Shown here piece after piece: positions 44,350-55,430 of a DNA stretch of 64,000 nt. The position numbers and the translations under genes are program-made. Under the pieces are notes generated by a model, which saw nothing but the letters and a program-made list of their open reading frames with translations, ran no database searches and was not told the origin of the DNA. This DNA comes from Otatea glauca (taxonomy: Eukaryota; Streptophyta; Magnoliopsida; Poales; Poaceae): positions 34,596,104 through 34,660,103 of the forward strand of contig CM070725.1 of NCBI GenBank assembly GCA_036346275.1, given 5' to 3'. Position 1 is the stretch's first letter, and each line of letters starts with the position of its first letter.

Positions 44350-46020
44350 TTGAAAGACCATGTGGAGGTCTATCCTTGTTGGTGATGAGTTATTGACCGT
44401 GTTTGAGCCAGTGATACTCATGTTTGAGTTTGATTTGAATTTGTTTTGAATTCGGAAGCAATTTGAGCTCCCTCCTGTTTGAGCAGTACTACCGGCCCAG
44501 GGGAGCGGTAGTCTTTTTCCAGAGAGGTCCTCGCTGGGGTTTGAGTGCAAGCAGCACTACCAACCATGCTGGAGCGGTAGTACCGGCCGAGCAGAACTAC
44601 CGGCAATAGGGGGAGGTAGTGCCGACTTAAATGAGCGAATTTTGAGGTTTGAATTTTGAATTTGCATGAATTTTATTGCATATCTTTTTGGACATTGCTA
44701 TGTGATGGGTTTCCTTGTTTTTTATGGTAGTAGGATGACGGTGCTAGGTCATGGTGAGGCGGAGGATGACCGGGACTAGGCGAGGTGCACCAGAGGTCCA
44801 AACGGTCGAGGATCGCCGAAAGATGATCGGAGACGGAGTCACTGCAAACCTAGAAGACAAGGAATGGATGAGATGCTAACTTAGAGCTACTCGGATCAAG
44901 GAGGGCCGTTGGATCACGGTCTAGGTAATAGAGTAGCGGGTCTAGTTACTATGCTTTGAAAAGCGTGCAAAACCTGTTATGTGTGTGGATTTCGGGTTAG
45001 CCCATGTATGAGTAAGTGAGTCAATCCAAACCCTTGTAGTGTTCCCTAGGGTTGTAGGAACTCATACAAGGGTGGAGGATGGCTCAAGAGTAGTATAAAT
45101 AGAGGGGTAGGGGTAGCTCTCCCCTCTTGAAGGTTTTGAGGTTTTTGTGCTCCTTTGAGCTTTGCCCACCTTGTTGTGAGGCTTTGTAAACCTCTCTTCC
45201 AGAAATGAGCATCTAATTTTCTCAATTCTGAATTTACTCTCTACATTTACAATATGCCTTAAATTCAGTCTTTAAATTTCGCAATTTACTTTCCGCACAT
45301 TTGGATTTGCCTCCCCTCCTTCTAAATGCTTGTGGATTTTATGCTAAGGATGTACGATTGACGGATGAGTCTTTTTCAGACTATATCCCAGTCATCTAGG
45401 CAAATATTGTGTTCTTCCTTGCAAAGAAATCGATCTTTTGATCTTTAAAGGATCACTCTTGGAAGATCGGGTTTTTGGTGTTCTTGTCTTGTGTTCTAGC
45501 TTGATATAATATGTAGAAAACCATCTAGGATTATCTTGATCATCATGAACCCACTAGCTAGCTGAGGGCCAAGTTTTTGGTTTTTGACCCGTTCTTGTGC
45601 ACTCTTCCTTAAATTGGAAAAAGGTCGGAACTTTGATGTCAATCCTTGCGATTGAAGGTTGAAATAGGTTCCTGACATCCATAGGAAGGTGTCCACAAAG
45701 TTTCACGATGTTTGGATCAGCCGATCAAAAGATTCATCAATTTTCCTTTTGAGTCATGCTGATTTTTACTATTCACTGGACCGAGTTTACTGTAGCCCAG
45801 CACTACCGCGCTATAGTAACTTGGTAGTGCCGGGGGTATTGTTCATTCGGCAGTACCAAGGCTGTTCTGCGGTAGTGCCGCCCTTTGCTGAAGATTTTTG
45901 AAATTTTGTTTTCTCCACTTTGCTTTGATGGAGTAAAGTTCTTAGTTGGATCATTTTTAGTGAGGGATATTTTTAATTTGTGATCATTCACCCCCCTCTG
46001 ATCGCTATTCCGGTCCTTCA
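44350..46020 (+). mobile_element. solo Sirevirus LTR (1,671 bp)
   Basis: It begins TGAAAGACCATGTGGAGGTC and ends CTATTCCGGTCCTTCA, matching both termini of the composite Sirevirus LTRs. It is flanked by an exact duplication CAAAT (44,345-44,349 and 46,021-46,025). No interior follows, so it arose by LTR-LTR recombination. It has a TATA box at 45,094-45,102 and a cluster of ACTACCG/CGGTAGT palindromic half-sites upstream (44,486-44,625), with a second cluster near the 3' end (45,797-45,885). Middle parts are clearly diverged from the other two LTRs, so it is a different subfamily or older. Confidence 0.92.
45094..45102 (+). promoter_or_regulatory. TATA box of the solo Sirevirus LTR
   Basis: TATAAATAG, about 745 bp into the LTR, is conserved with the two other Sirevirus LTRs of the window. 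Confidence 0.7.
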
Positions 46021-46252
46021 CAAATTGAAGGATTACTATGAATAATTTATTTCTGCTGTAGTTTTATTTATTTCCTAGTCTAAGCCCTGTGTGGCGTATT
46101 TGTGTAAGGATGACTTTAAGGTCCTTAAACAGGTTATATTTAATAGATGAGGGCTTTTATTATATTTCCGTTATGTATGATTGTGATATTCATCTATGTT
46201 GAGACTTTGTGCACTAGCGTGATCCTGAACTATTGTAGAATACACACTCACC

Positions 46253-47219
46253 CATTTTTCCCCGAGCTCAACCCCTTCTTCAACCTTTCTGGCCAAACTG
46301 TCGCCGTAGCAACCGCTCGGCACCATCGCGAGCTCTCCTTTGACCACCCTAGCACTCATTGACCGGTGCCCTAGGATCACATCACCCTCTTCTAGCCTTC
46401 TGAGATGTCGGCCAGTCGCGTCGAGCTCTCCTTCGTTGCCAGCGACTTCCCCTGTGCTTTCTTCTGCTTTGGGTCGCCGACACGCGGGACCGAGCTATCA
46501 ACCTCCCCTTTCTCCTACGTGTGACTAGCCACTAACTCGTGGGCCAGCCATGTCAGCCTCCATGCTACCATTAAGTCACTACCCGCCAGACCCACCTGAC
46601 AGCATGTTGTTTAAAACCGGGTTTAAACATGATGAGTATGACATGTGGGCCCAACTTGTTAATCTCTCCCCACACTGAGGCAACTCACTGACATAGTGAC
46701 CCCACACGTTATTGCCTGTAGCAGTCCAAAAAACCCCAGGAAAATCCGAAAATGAGAAAAGACGTCTTTGCCTTATAGAACACGTATTTCCTATATTTAG
46801 TGAATTACCAAACTGATCAATATTCAAACTTTAATAACTTTTTTATTTTTTATCCAAATTGAGTTAAATAAATTTATAAATTCATATAAAATCATGTATT
46901 TTCATATTATGCAAAAATATTTCAAATTTGATGCTTGTACAAAATTTAAATTCCAAATTGAATTAAAGGCCTAGAATGTGTTCTACATGAAATTTTTGCT
47001 CCTGAATGAACTTCAAATTTATTGAAAAAAATTTCTATATGCTCCTGAAATCATAAATAGTTCATTTCTACAAAAATATTTAATTTTAAACCTTTGTGTA
47101 GAATTTTTGAATTGAAAATTCTAATTAAACTAGAACAGTCACTATTGGAAATTTGTAAACCCTAACTCCAAAAATGATGGTCTAAATATCCAAAAATAAC
47201 TGAAACCTCAAGCACCACA
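46253..47219 (+). mobile_element. LTR-like fragment (GC island then AT-rich)
   Basis: A GC-rich part with GGCCAGCCATGTCAGC and CCCACCTGACAGC words is followed by AT-rich sequence resembling 18,960-19,500 of the 4.3-kb LTR (AAATTTAAATTCCAAATT, CCTAGAATGTGTTCTACATG versus CCTAGAATATGCTCTATG). It is probably the continuation of 24,193-25,068. Coding frames here are not credible. Confidence 0.5.
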
Positions 47220-49362
47220 TGTCGGGACCCGAATATGCAAATCCGGACCCTCTGTGTATACTGCACTAGTCCAGGATCACGCTAGTGCACACAGGCTCAA
47301 CATCAGTAAATATCACAATCATACATAGCGGAAATATTATGAAAGACATCATATGATATATACTACTAGTTGAATGACCTTATGGTCAACTTACATGACA
47401 ATGCCTCTCAAGGCTGACCAACATATTAAACTGCAGCGGAATGAAATCGTAGATAACCCCTCAGTATACCACAGGCAACTGACAAGGCTTGCGCCCTAAA
47501 CATTCGTCTCCTCCTGGAATCTTCCCTTCGGCATTGATGTAGACTCTTCAACTGGTGATGTTATTGTTGGCAAGGGTGAGTACTTAAAGCACTCAACAAG
47601 TTGTGCACAGAATGCAATTCTAACATAGCTACATGCAAGGCTTATTCCAAAGGATAGGCTATCATGGCTATTTTGCAACAAAGCAGTATTTATGAACAAA
47701 TACAATAAATAGATTGTAAAGACTGTAAAACAAATATCAGTAATAGATAGATTCAACAATTCTCAAGTAAACCAAGTTTCCACTCCTAAGTCAAATTCCA
47801 TCTTCCATATGGCATTCCGCCATCCCAACCAAGTTGTCCATTTAATTAAGCTAACCCTTAACTGTAATTCCCGAGCATTGCTCAATACCGCGAGCACGGC
47901 TATCCGAATAGTTTTACACTCTGCAGAGGTTATGCACTTTACCCATATGACATGATCGTCTCTTGGTGCCTTCCGGGTTAACACACTTCCTTTGGTGTGT
48001 CGGCGAAGAGATCACGACAAAGCCTTTACAATGCTCTGGCTTAATCCAGTACTACCCGCTAAGGTTTCAACACTGGTGGGTCTAAAAACCACAACCAGGG
48101 CCCCCCTCTTGCGCCATGTGAATTACTCCATAACTCGGGAACTCACACCGACCAAGATAGTACCAAAATTAAGACATTGCAAATTAATCGCCTAGGTGGC
48201 CCATACGGACATGTGGTTGCATGATTGACTCAGGTCAAAGGCTTGCAAGGTTAAGTCCTTAGAATGATCAGGGCAAGACATCCACATACCTTCTGCCCAT
48301 TAGGCCCACCTTGGCATACTCGCCCCTTGTCACTTGCCCCAATCTAAGTAATTATCACCCAGTTGATTACCAAGCACCACATGCCATCAACAATTCAACA
48401 TCATTGCGTGACATGACTCGCCACAACAACTCAATCTCATCGTGTGATTCCACATGACACACAAGTTCATAATATTGTTCCATATTCCATTAATCAAGAT
48501 TAATTATCAATGATTCTGACACATGTGATGACGTGGCATGGCTAAGCAACTAATCTGAACTAATCCTCCAATGTTGATTATAATTATTAACCAACTATAT
48601 TTAACCAATCTAGGGTGACAATGGATCATGGCATACAATGACAAGGTAGGGTGTAGATCAACCTGGTATATTAGCTAAACCCAATCTAATTTAAAACAAT
48701 TGTATATTTGAAATATATGCAATAGGGTAAAACAAACATAGCAATTTTATAAACATAGGTTCAACATGATCAAAGCACAACTTGCCTTATAACAGCCCTT
48801 ATTCTTGTTCTCGGACCTTGGTCTTGAGTCGACGAATCTTCCTCGGATGCGTTGCACAATTTAACGTCTACGCGAAACGAGAGAGAACAACAAATAAACA
48901 CCAAAACAGAGAGAAAACAAATTCTAAAAATTAAATAAAATTCACCATTAAATAGATCTCAATTTTATAAATTTTTAGAAATTTGAATCACCTCAATCGG
49001 AGCTCGTATGAAGGAGAACGGCCTTGGAGAAGATTCAAAAATCATAAAAACCTGAAAATTGGAAATATCAAATTTAAACGAATTATTTTTCTAAAGGAAA
49101 AACGGGTTTATTGCGTCACTGCTGACGCAAGGCTGACGTGCGGGACCCTCGGTCTATGGACCCAGTCCATAGGCTTTGACGAATAATAATAAAAGGGGTA
49201 CCCTAACGGCCTAAGGTGACCACGGCCTCCAGCCAAGCCCAGCAGCCGCCAAGATCACGGAATTCCACCGAGCTAAGCTCGCCAAGGGTCACGGCTCGAA
49301 GCCTTTGCCAAGATCACTCTGCCAAGGGTCACGTCGCCTTTACGCACGTACGCACCCACGAA
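47220..49362 (-). mobile_element. long Gypsy LTR, 3' two-thirds, minus strand
   Basis: It starts TGTCGGGACCCGAATATGC and is closely similar to 49,809-52,765 from about 47,240 to 49,000. It carries the palindrome at 47,578-47,594 and the TACCGCGAGCACGGCTA block near 47,888. The GC-rich segment 49,190-49,340 has four GCCAAG-(A/G)-TCAC words. The TGTAACATCCC end is missing, so the copy is cut at about 49,360, where the Tat-B LTR seems to begin. The short frame at 47,992-48,195 is noise. Confidence 0.75.
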
Positions 49363-49711
49363 TGGGGTCAATCAAAGTGACTATACGAGGGCCGGTGGCT
49401 CCTTCCCCAGAAGGTTTACATGGCTGACCGAAGTCATGCTCCGAGTCCCATCGGCCGGTCACATACAAAGACGAAGACACGCCGCTCGCGAGGCGGCGCC
49501 ACGCCGAGCACAAGAACGTCAACACCGTAAGGTTCGCAGAGGCGTGTACGCCGCTTCTCGAGAAATACCTAACTGCCCTGACCAACTAAGCTACCGACCC
49601 GGCATGGGCAAAACTGAGCGCTGATCAGTCAGCAGAACGAAGGACCGAAGCTCCTAGTGTAGGTCGTCTCGTCCTCTCCCAATTTCCGATGTAACCTGCC
49701 CCTTCCTTTCG

Positions 49712-49718
49712 TATAAAG
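49712..49718 (+). promoter_or_regulatory. TATA box of the Tat-B 5' LTR
   Basis: CGTATAAAGGAGGCGGG follows a CCCCTTCC stretch, in the same arrangement as the Tat-A LTR box at 7104-7111. Confidence 0.6.
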
Positions 49719-49808
49719 GAGGCGGGAGCTCCGTGAGAACGAGGAGAGAGGAGAGAAAAAACAACAGGACCGGGAGCGCCGTCGAACCCATCTCGCTAAG
49801 TCGTTGGC

Positions 49809-52765
49809 TGTAAGGACCCGAATCCACTGATTCGAACCCACTGTGTTTACCGCACTAGTCCCAGGATCAACGCTAGTGCACACAGCTTAACATTGGTACA
49901 TATCACATCATACACAACGATAATAGAATAATAGTTCATTTATTGATATAGCTAAATGTATGATCTTATGACCAACTTACATTGTTAAGCCACGCAGGGC
50001 AAGACTGAAAATATAAACTAATAATTAGCAATGGAAAGTAGAAACGTAGATGGCTCATCGGTTCACCACAGCAACCGACAAGGCTCGGACCCTAATGACT
50101 CGTGTCTTCTTGGGCTTCATCTTCCAACACAGTGTAGATTCTTCAACTGTTGATTATTGTTGTTTGGCAAGGGTGAGTACTTAAAGCACTCAACAAGTTG
50201 TGCATGTAATGCAATTCTATGTATCTATATGTAAGGTTTATTCCAATGGACGAAGCTATCATGGCTATTTTGCAATAAGCGACATTTATGAACAAATACA
50301 ATAAATAGATTGTAAAGATCAGAAACAAATAACGATAATAAATAAATTCAGTATTTCTCAGGTAAACCAAGTTTCCAATCCTAAGTCAAATTCCATCTTC
50401 CACATGGCATTCCACCATCCCAACCAAGTTGTCCAATTTATTAAGCTAACCCTTAACTGTAATTCCCGAGCATTGCTCAATACCGCGAGCACGGCTATCC
50501 GAATAGTTTCACACTCTGCAGAGGTTATGCACTTTACCCACGTGATACAACCAAACACCACCAAGGCGAGTGATTATAACAAAGCCTTTACAATGCTCAA
50601 TTAACTGATACTACCCGCTAAGGATTCAACATCGTGGGACTGGTTACCACATCCAGGGCCCCCCTCTTGCGCCATGTGAATTACACCATAACTCGGGAAC
50701 TCACACCGACCACGATAGTATCAAGATTAAGACATTACAAATTACTCAGCTAGGCTGGCCCATACCAGACATGTGGTTGCATGGTTGACTCAGGTCAAAG
50801 GCTTGCAAGGTTAAGTCCTTAGTGTGATCGAGGCAAGACTTCAACATACCCTCTGCCCATCAGGCCCACCTTGGCATCCTCGCCCCTTGGCACTTGCCCC
50901 AATCTAAGTTATTATCACCCAGTTGATTACCAAGCACCACGTGCCATCAACAATTCAACATCGTTGCGTGACATGATTCGCCACAACAACTCAATCTCAT
51001 CGTGTGATCCCACATAGCACACAAGTTCATAACATTGTTCCATATTCCACTAATCAAGATTAATTATCAAAGATTCTGGCACATGTGATGACGTGGCAAG
51101 GCTAAGCAACTATTACGGACTAAACCTCCAATGTTGATTATAATTATTAACCAACTATATTAAACCAATCTAGGGTGACAATGGATCATGGCATACAATG
51201 ACAAGGTAGGGTATAGATCAATCTGGTATATTAGCTAAGCCCAATCTAATTTGAAACAGATGTATATTTGAAATATATGCACTAGTGTAAATCAAACATA
51301 GCAATTTTATAAACATGGGTTCGACATGATCAAAGCACAACTTGCCTTGGAATAGGTCCTGATCTTGATCTGAAGCTTGCCCTTGGGTTGCTAGGTCTTC
51401 CTCCGGCGCCGCACAATTCAACGCCTACGCTGCATCAAGAAGAAAAGCAAATAAATACCAAAACAGAGAGCAAATGAACTCCAAAAATAAAATAAAATTC
51501 ACCATTAAATAGATCTAAATTTTACAAATTTTTAGAAACTGGAATCACTCAAACCGAGTTACGATGCAAAAGATATAGCCTTTTGAAATTTGAAATAACA
51601 TCAAATCGTAAAATCGAAATTCGAAATTAACAGATTTATTTTTATTCGAAAAAACTGATTATTGCGTCATCATGACGTCACGCAAGGCGTCGGCTGGACC
51701 GAACTAATCGGGTGGCGACACGCTGCTCGGGCGTATGGACCGGTCCACGAACTCGCACTGCTCACGGTGAGACTCGGCCACGGCGCCAAGACTGGGCGCG
51801 ACACGCGGCGACGCCCGTCGGTTGCGGCGACGGCGCAACTGGTGCACCCAGATTCCATCGGACGGCCGCCGATCGATGCACACGCTGCAAGATCACGAGC
51901 ACGGGTTTTAGATCCAACGAACGGCGGTTAAAGAAGGTTTTACAGCCCACCGAGGACACGCGTCAGATTCGAGACGCCGACGAAGATCCAACGGACCAAA
52001 GCTTCTCCGCTAATGGCGCCGCCGAGACAAAATCCGCCGCGAAGAAGACGACGATACTCGCGAGACGCCGGCGAAGTTCGACGACGAGGTCTTGCGATTC
52101 GATGCGGCATGGAACGGGAACTCAACGCACCCAAGGGCTCCTTAAATAGGCGGCCGGAGGAGCGACGGGCGATGGACACGGACTCGAGTCCACCGGAGAC
52201 ACGGCGAGCGCGGAAGAGTCCAAACGGAGACGATAATCGACACCCTACGATTTAAGATCAACGCCAAGCCTCACGCAACGTGGCACAATTCACGCCGATC
52301 CAAAGATCTAACTACCGAGAGTCTAGGGTTTCCTATACGCACCCGATCGTCGGATGACGATCTAACTACCGACGCCACGCTCGAAGTTGGGCTCAGGTCT
52401 GCACGAGCGGGCGGCCGCCACGTAGATGGGCTACTACCGCCATCGCTCTGTGTTTTTCCGAAGGTTTTTCAATTAAATTAATTCCAGAAATTCATTTAAT
52501 TTGTTTTAGGCAATAAAATAATCCGGAAAAAAAATCCAAGAAAAATCTCATAAATACTTTGAGACATTCTGGACTTAAATAAAATATTTTTGGCAAAACT
52601 TTATTTTAACTTTGCACCGATTTAAATACTTTTGAATAAAAAGCAATAAACTTGAAATAAGAATTAATTCAAATAAATCCAGAAAAATCCAAATAAATTC
52701 CAGAAAATCACAAATGCACAAATAAGAAATAAAAACTTAATTAAGCCAAATTTTGGGATGTTACA
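49809..52765 (-). mobile_element. solo Gypsy LTR (2,957 bp) inside the Tat-B 5' LTR
   Basis: The + strand runs TGTAAGGACCCGAATCC to GGGATGTTACA with TG/CA termini. Exact 5-bp duplications TTGGC flank it (49,804-49,808 and 52,766-52,770). It holds no coding domain. It has the palindrome at 50,175-50,191, the conserved CTCTGCAGAGGTTATGCACTTTACCC block near 50,515 and a GC island at 51,680-52,250 with only noise frames. This is the best-defined member of the long-LTR family and serves as the reference for the other copies. Confidence 0.93.
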
Positions 52766-52957
52766 TTGGCACTCTCGCTTGTAAACCTTGTGCAGTCATC
52801 TGTGCTAAATAGAATACAACGCCACCACACTAATCGGAGTAGGGATCTTTCATCAACGAAAGATACATCTTGGACTTCGAGTCTAACCATTCAGGAGTGG
52901 AACGCGCGAATTTCTTAGACTTACAAATTTACTTGCCGGTGCTCAAACGCCGGCGGT

Positions 52958-52973
52958 TGGTGCGCCTGTAGGG
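52958..52973 (+). other. probable Tat-B primer-binding site
   Basis: TGGTGCGCCTGTAGGG resembles the TGGCGCC-type primer-binding sites of Tat elements but is degenerate. It lies 185 bp after the solo LTR and just before gag-like sequence. Confidence 0.35.
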
Positions 52974-53018
52974 TCTTCGTGCGTCTTCATCATCATCTCC
53001 GATTCCGCTTGCCTCTCG

Positions 53019-54900
53019 ATGGCATCTTCCACCGCGACGGCATGGTCGCCAGGAAGCCGATTTGCCGCTCCTCAACTTTGTCGTCACCTCGGCGGGAGGG
53101 CTTACGCCGCCCTCGCCGCCACCGAGTTCCGGCGCCACCAAAGCTCGGCGCCATCTCCAACGACCTCGCCAGCCCGGCTTGGGGCGCCTGCGAGTCGAGA
53201 CCGAGCTCGAGGAGCGCTCCGCCACGCTTGGCGAAAGCTCCGCGGGCTCGGACAGTGATCAGATCACCTCGCAGCTCGCGACTTGTGGCTATGGCGGCTA
53301 CATGCCGACCTCTATCCACGAGCTGTTGGAAGACTCTTCCACCACGACTCAGCCTCCGATACGGAGTACCCGCCACGGACGGCACTCGCGAGTGCAACAT
53401 GGCGCACGGCCGACTTAATCATAACCCCGCGGTTAAGGGGTCCCCATCCGGCGACCGAGGCGCAGGAGGGGGAACACCCGCGATCATCATGCCAACGCGC
53501 CAAGCCCGCCGCGCCAACTCCAGCGATAACGCCAAGAGCTGGATAGGCAAAGGGTCGAGCTCGACCAACTCTAGGCCAACTCGAGCGGGATGAGCCCGCG
53601 ACTCAAGACATGCCCGGCGACGCAAGGACGCGTCGTGCACACCACAAGCCGGCGGAAGAATCAGATGGCCCTCGCTTCTTCCCCATGCAAGCGTAACGTG
53701 GCGCGGCCGCGATGTTACTTCGAGGCCTTCCGAATCGGCCGACCCGAGGCCAAGGCCACATACCGTAACCTCGGGTGGTGGAGCGCGGCGCGTGTAACAC
53801 ATGCAGCCTCCGGCTCCTATCGCCCGACGCCACCTCGCCACCGGGCCCGCACCGCCGCCCGGCCGGCTGGTCGGCAAGGCGGCGCCACACCACGAGCTGC
53901 CCCAGCTCGCGACCCGCGCGCGGCGCTCGGGGACGCTTACGACGTTCGCGCCACCCGAGGCGCAAAGAAAGGCGGCGGAGGAAGCCGCCCACTCGCAGAT
54001 AGTGGACGGCGGGCGCCACCGCCGCAGCCCAAGCCCCGATGGTCGGACCACAAGCCGCCAGGGATCCGACAGCGGATTTCCTGCCGATTCGGCGCCCACT
54101 AACATCGCCAAGTACATCGGGCCACAAACCTGTGTGTCGGCTTGAAGACTACCGGCTCGCATGTCGGGCGGGGAGCGACGGATGATCTCTTCATCATCCA
54201 AGACCTCCCATCTACCTTGTGGACTCGGCCCGAGCTTGGCTTGAGTACTTGCCCGCCGTAACTGTCAGAATCGGGCCGACTTGAAGACCCTCTTCGTCGG
54301 CAACTTCTGTGGCACTTACAAGCGCCCGCAACTCCGGGACTCGGGATGCAAGCGGCAGCGGTGAAACCCTCCGGATTATATCCGGCGGTTTTCCCGCCAA
54401 GGTAACGAAGCTCCCGACATCTCCGACGCCGATGTCGTGGGAGCGCTCATCTACGGTACCTCTCGCAAAGCCCGGTGCACAAACCGGGCCGCTCAAGCCC
54501 AGACCACTAAGGAACTCTCGACATCGCCACTCAACCACGCCCGACGAGGAGGCGTGTGGGGCTATCTTCAAGGAGGAAAGGCCCAGAAGAGCCCGACGTC
54601 CGATCGGATCCATTTCCGACCGCCCGGCAAGCTTAAGCGGCATGGAAAATAGGTCCGCGAGCTCCGTGGTCGCCATCGCCAACCGCCTCGTCAGCGGCGG
54701 CGCGACCGCCGCCGCTACCGACTACATCGAAATTGATGGACACCCGTTCAACCACGGGTTCCCCGTCAAACATAAGTACCGGATCGAAGTCTCGAGGCAC
54801 TTCTTTCCGCGCCCGCGACGCCGGGCAAAGGAAAGAGCACCACGACCCGCGGCCGGAGAAGAAGGCGACGACGAGTTCCCGAACCCGACGGCCGCCTCAT
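53019..54900 (+). pseudogene. Tat-B gag
   Basis: The clearest part is 54,220-54,640, where LKTLFVGNFCGTYKRPQL, then DYIRRFSRQ, APDISDADVVGALIYGTS and TTKEL are read across two or three frames. This pattern is typical of the Tat gag core. Upstream, 53,062-53,418 gives a Glu/Ser-rich frame (RVETELEERSATLGE) and 53,420-54,200 a Pro/Arg-rich region with frequent breaks. The C-terminal part (54,640-54,900) carries basic, Lys/Arg-rich words. No CCHC knuckle is readable. There are many frameshifts and few stop codons. Confidence 0.75.
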
Positions 54901-55430
54901 GATCTTTGGCGGACGGCGTGGTTACGCCGACAAGCGCCGGCTCAAACTCGCCCACCGTGAGGTCCACACCACTTCACCGCCGCCCTCAATACCTCCGATG
55001 GTCGAATTCGGCCACCTTTGATCGGCCGATCACCGACCACGCCCCCACCGGAAGATACCCGCCGTGGTCGACCCCATCGTGGGAAGAAGCGCCACTAAGG
55101 CGCCATGGATGGTGGAAGCGGCCTCAACATCCTCTACGTTGAGACGCCGACGCCATGGGGATTCCTCGCTCGAGTCTCCGACCGAGCAGGCTCCTTTCCA
55201 TGGCGTCATCCCCGCCAACAGCCCATTCGCGCCGCAGATCGACCGCCGTCACCTTTGGGGAACCAGGAATTTCCGCACCGAGACCTCACTTTCGAGGTTG
55301 CGGATTTCCCCACTCCTATCATGCCATCTTAGGGCGGCCATGCTACGCCAAGTTCATGGCGCCCCGCCACGCCTACCTCAAACCAAGATGCCCGCCCCGA
55401 GGAGTCATCACGTGGCATCATCTTTTCAGC
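54900..55430 (+). pseudogene. Tat-B protease region
   Basis: IFGG and KRRLKLAHREV words (54,902-54,960) lead to the aspartic protease site MDGGSGLNILY at 55,105, then ISAPRPHFRGCGF-like strands in neighbouring frames and an ILGRP(C)YAKFMA segment at 55,325-55,360, which normally joins protease to RT. At least three frameshifts occur in 500 bp. Confidence 0.75.

Larger units (their letters stand above)
25069..46247 (+). mobile_element. solo-type Gypsy LTR (3.2 kb) interrupted by two Sirevirus insertions
   Basis: Its three pieces are 25,069-25,892, 42,199-44,349 and 46,026-46,247. Joined they total about 3.2 kb and are collinear with the 2.96-kb copy at 49,809-52,765 read in reverse. It contains the GGGTAAAGTG...CTCTGTAGAGTG block near 43,861 and the palindrome GAGTGCTTTAAGTACTC at 44,221-44,237. 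Both outer flanks carry CTCACC (25,063-25,068 and about 46,247-46,252), a possible target duplication. The 3' end lacks about 35 bp present in other copies after TATACACA, which weakens that reading. Confidence 0.65.

Noticed and set aside
49190..49362. start of the Tat-B LTR at TGACCACGG (about 49,217)
   Set aside because: The stretch looks like the GC-rich part of the 47,220 LTR (compare CGGCGCCAAG words near 51,780), and the distance to the TATA box would be too long compared with Tat-A.
51662..52255. frames up to 145 codons in the solo LTR GC island
   Set aside because: They sit inside a solo LTR and have Arg-rich translations without domains. They are shadows of GC-rich sequence.
53419..54201. 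260-codon open frame on the minus strand
   Set aside because: It lies opposite the Tat-B gag. Its composition (Arg, Gly, Pro, Ser) is what GC-rich antisense gives, and no motif is present. Length alone is not enough at this GC content.
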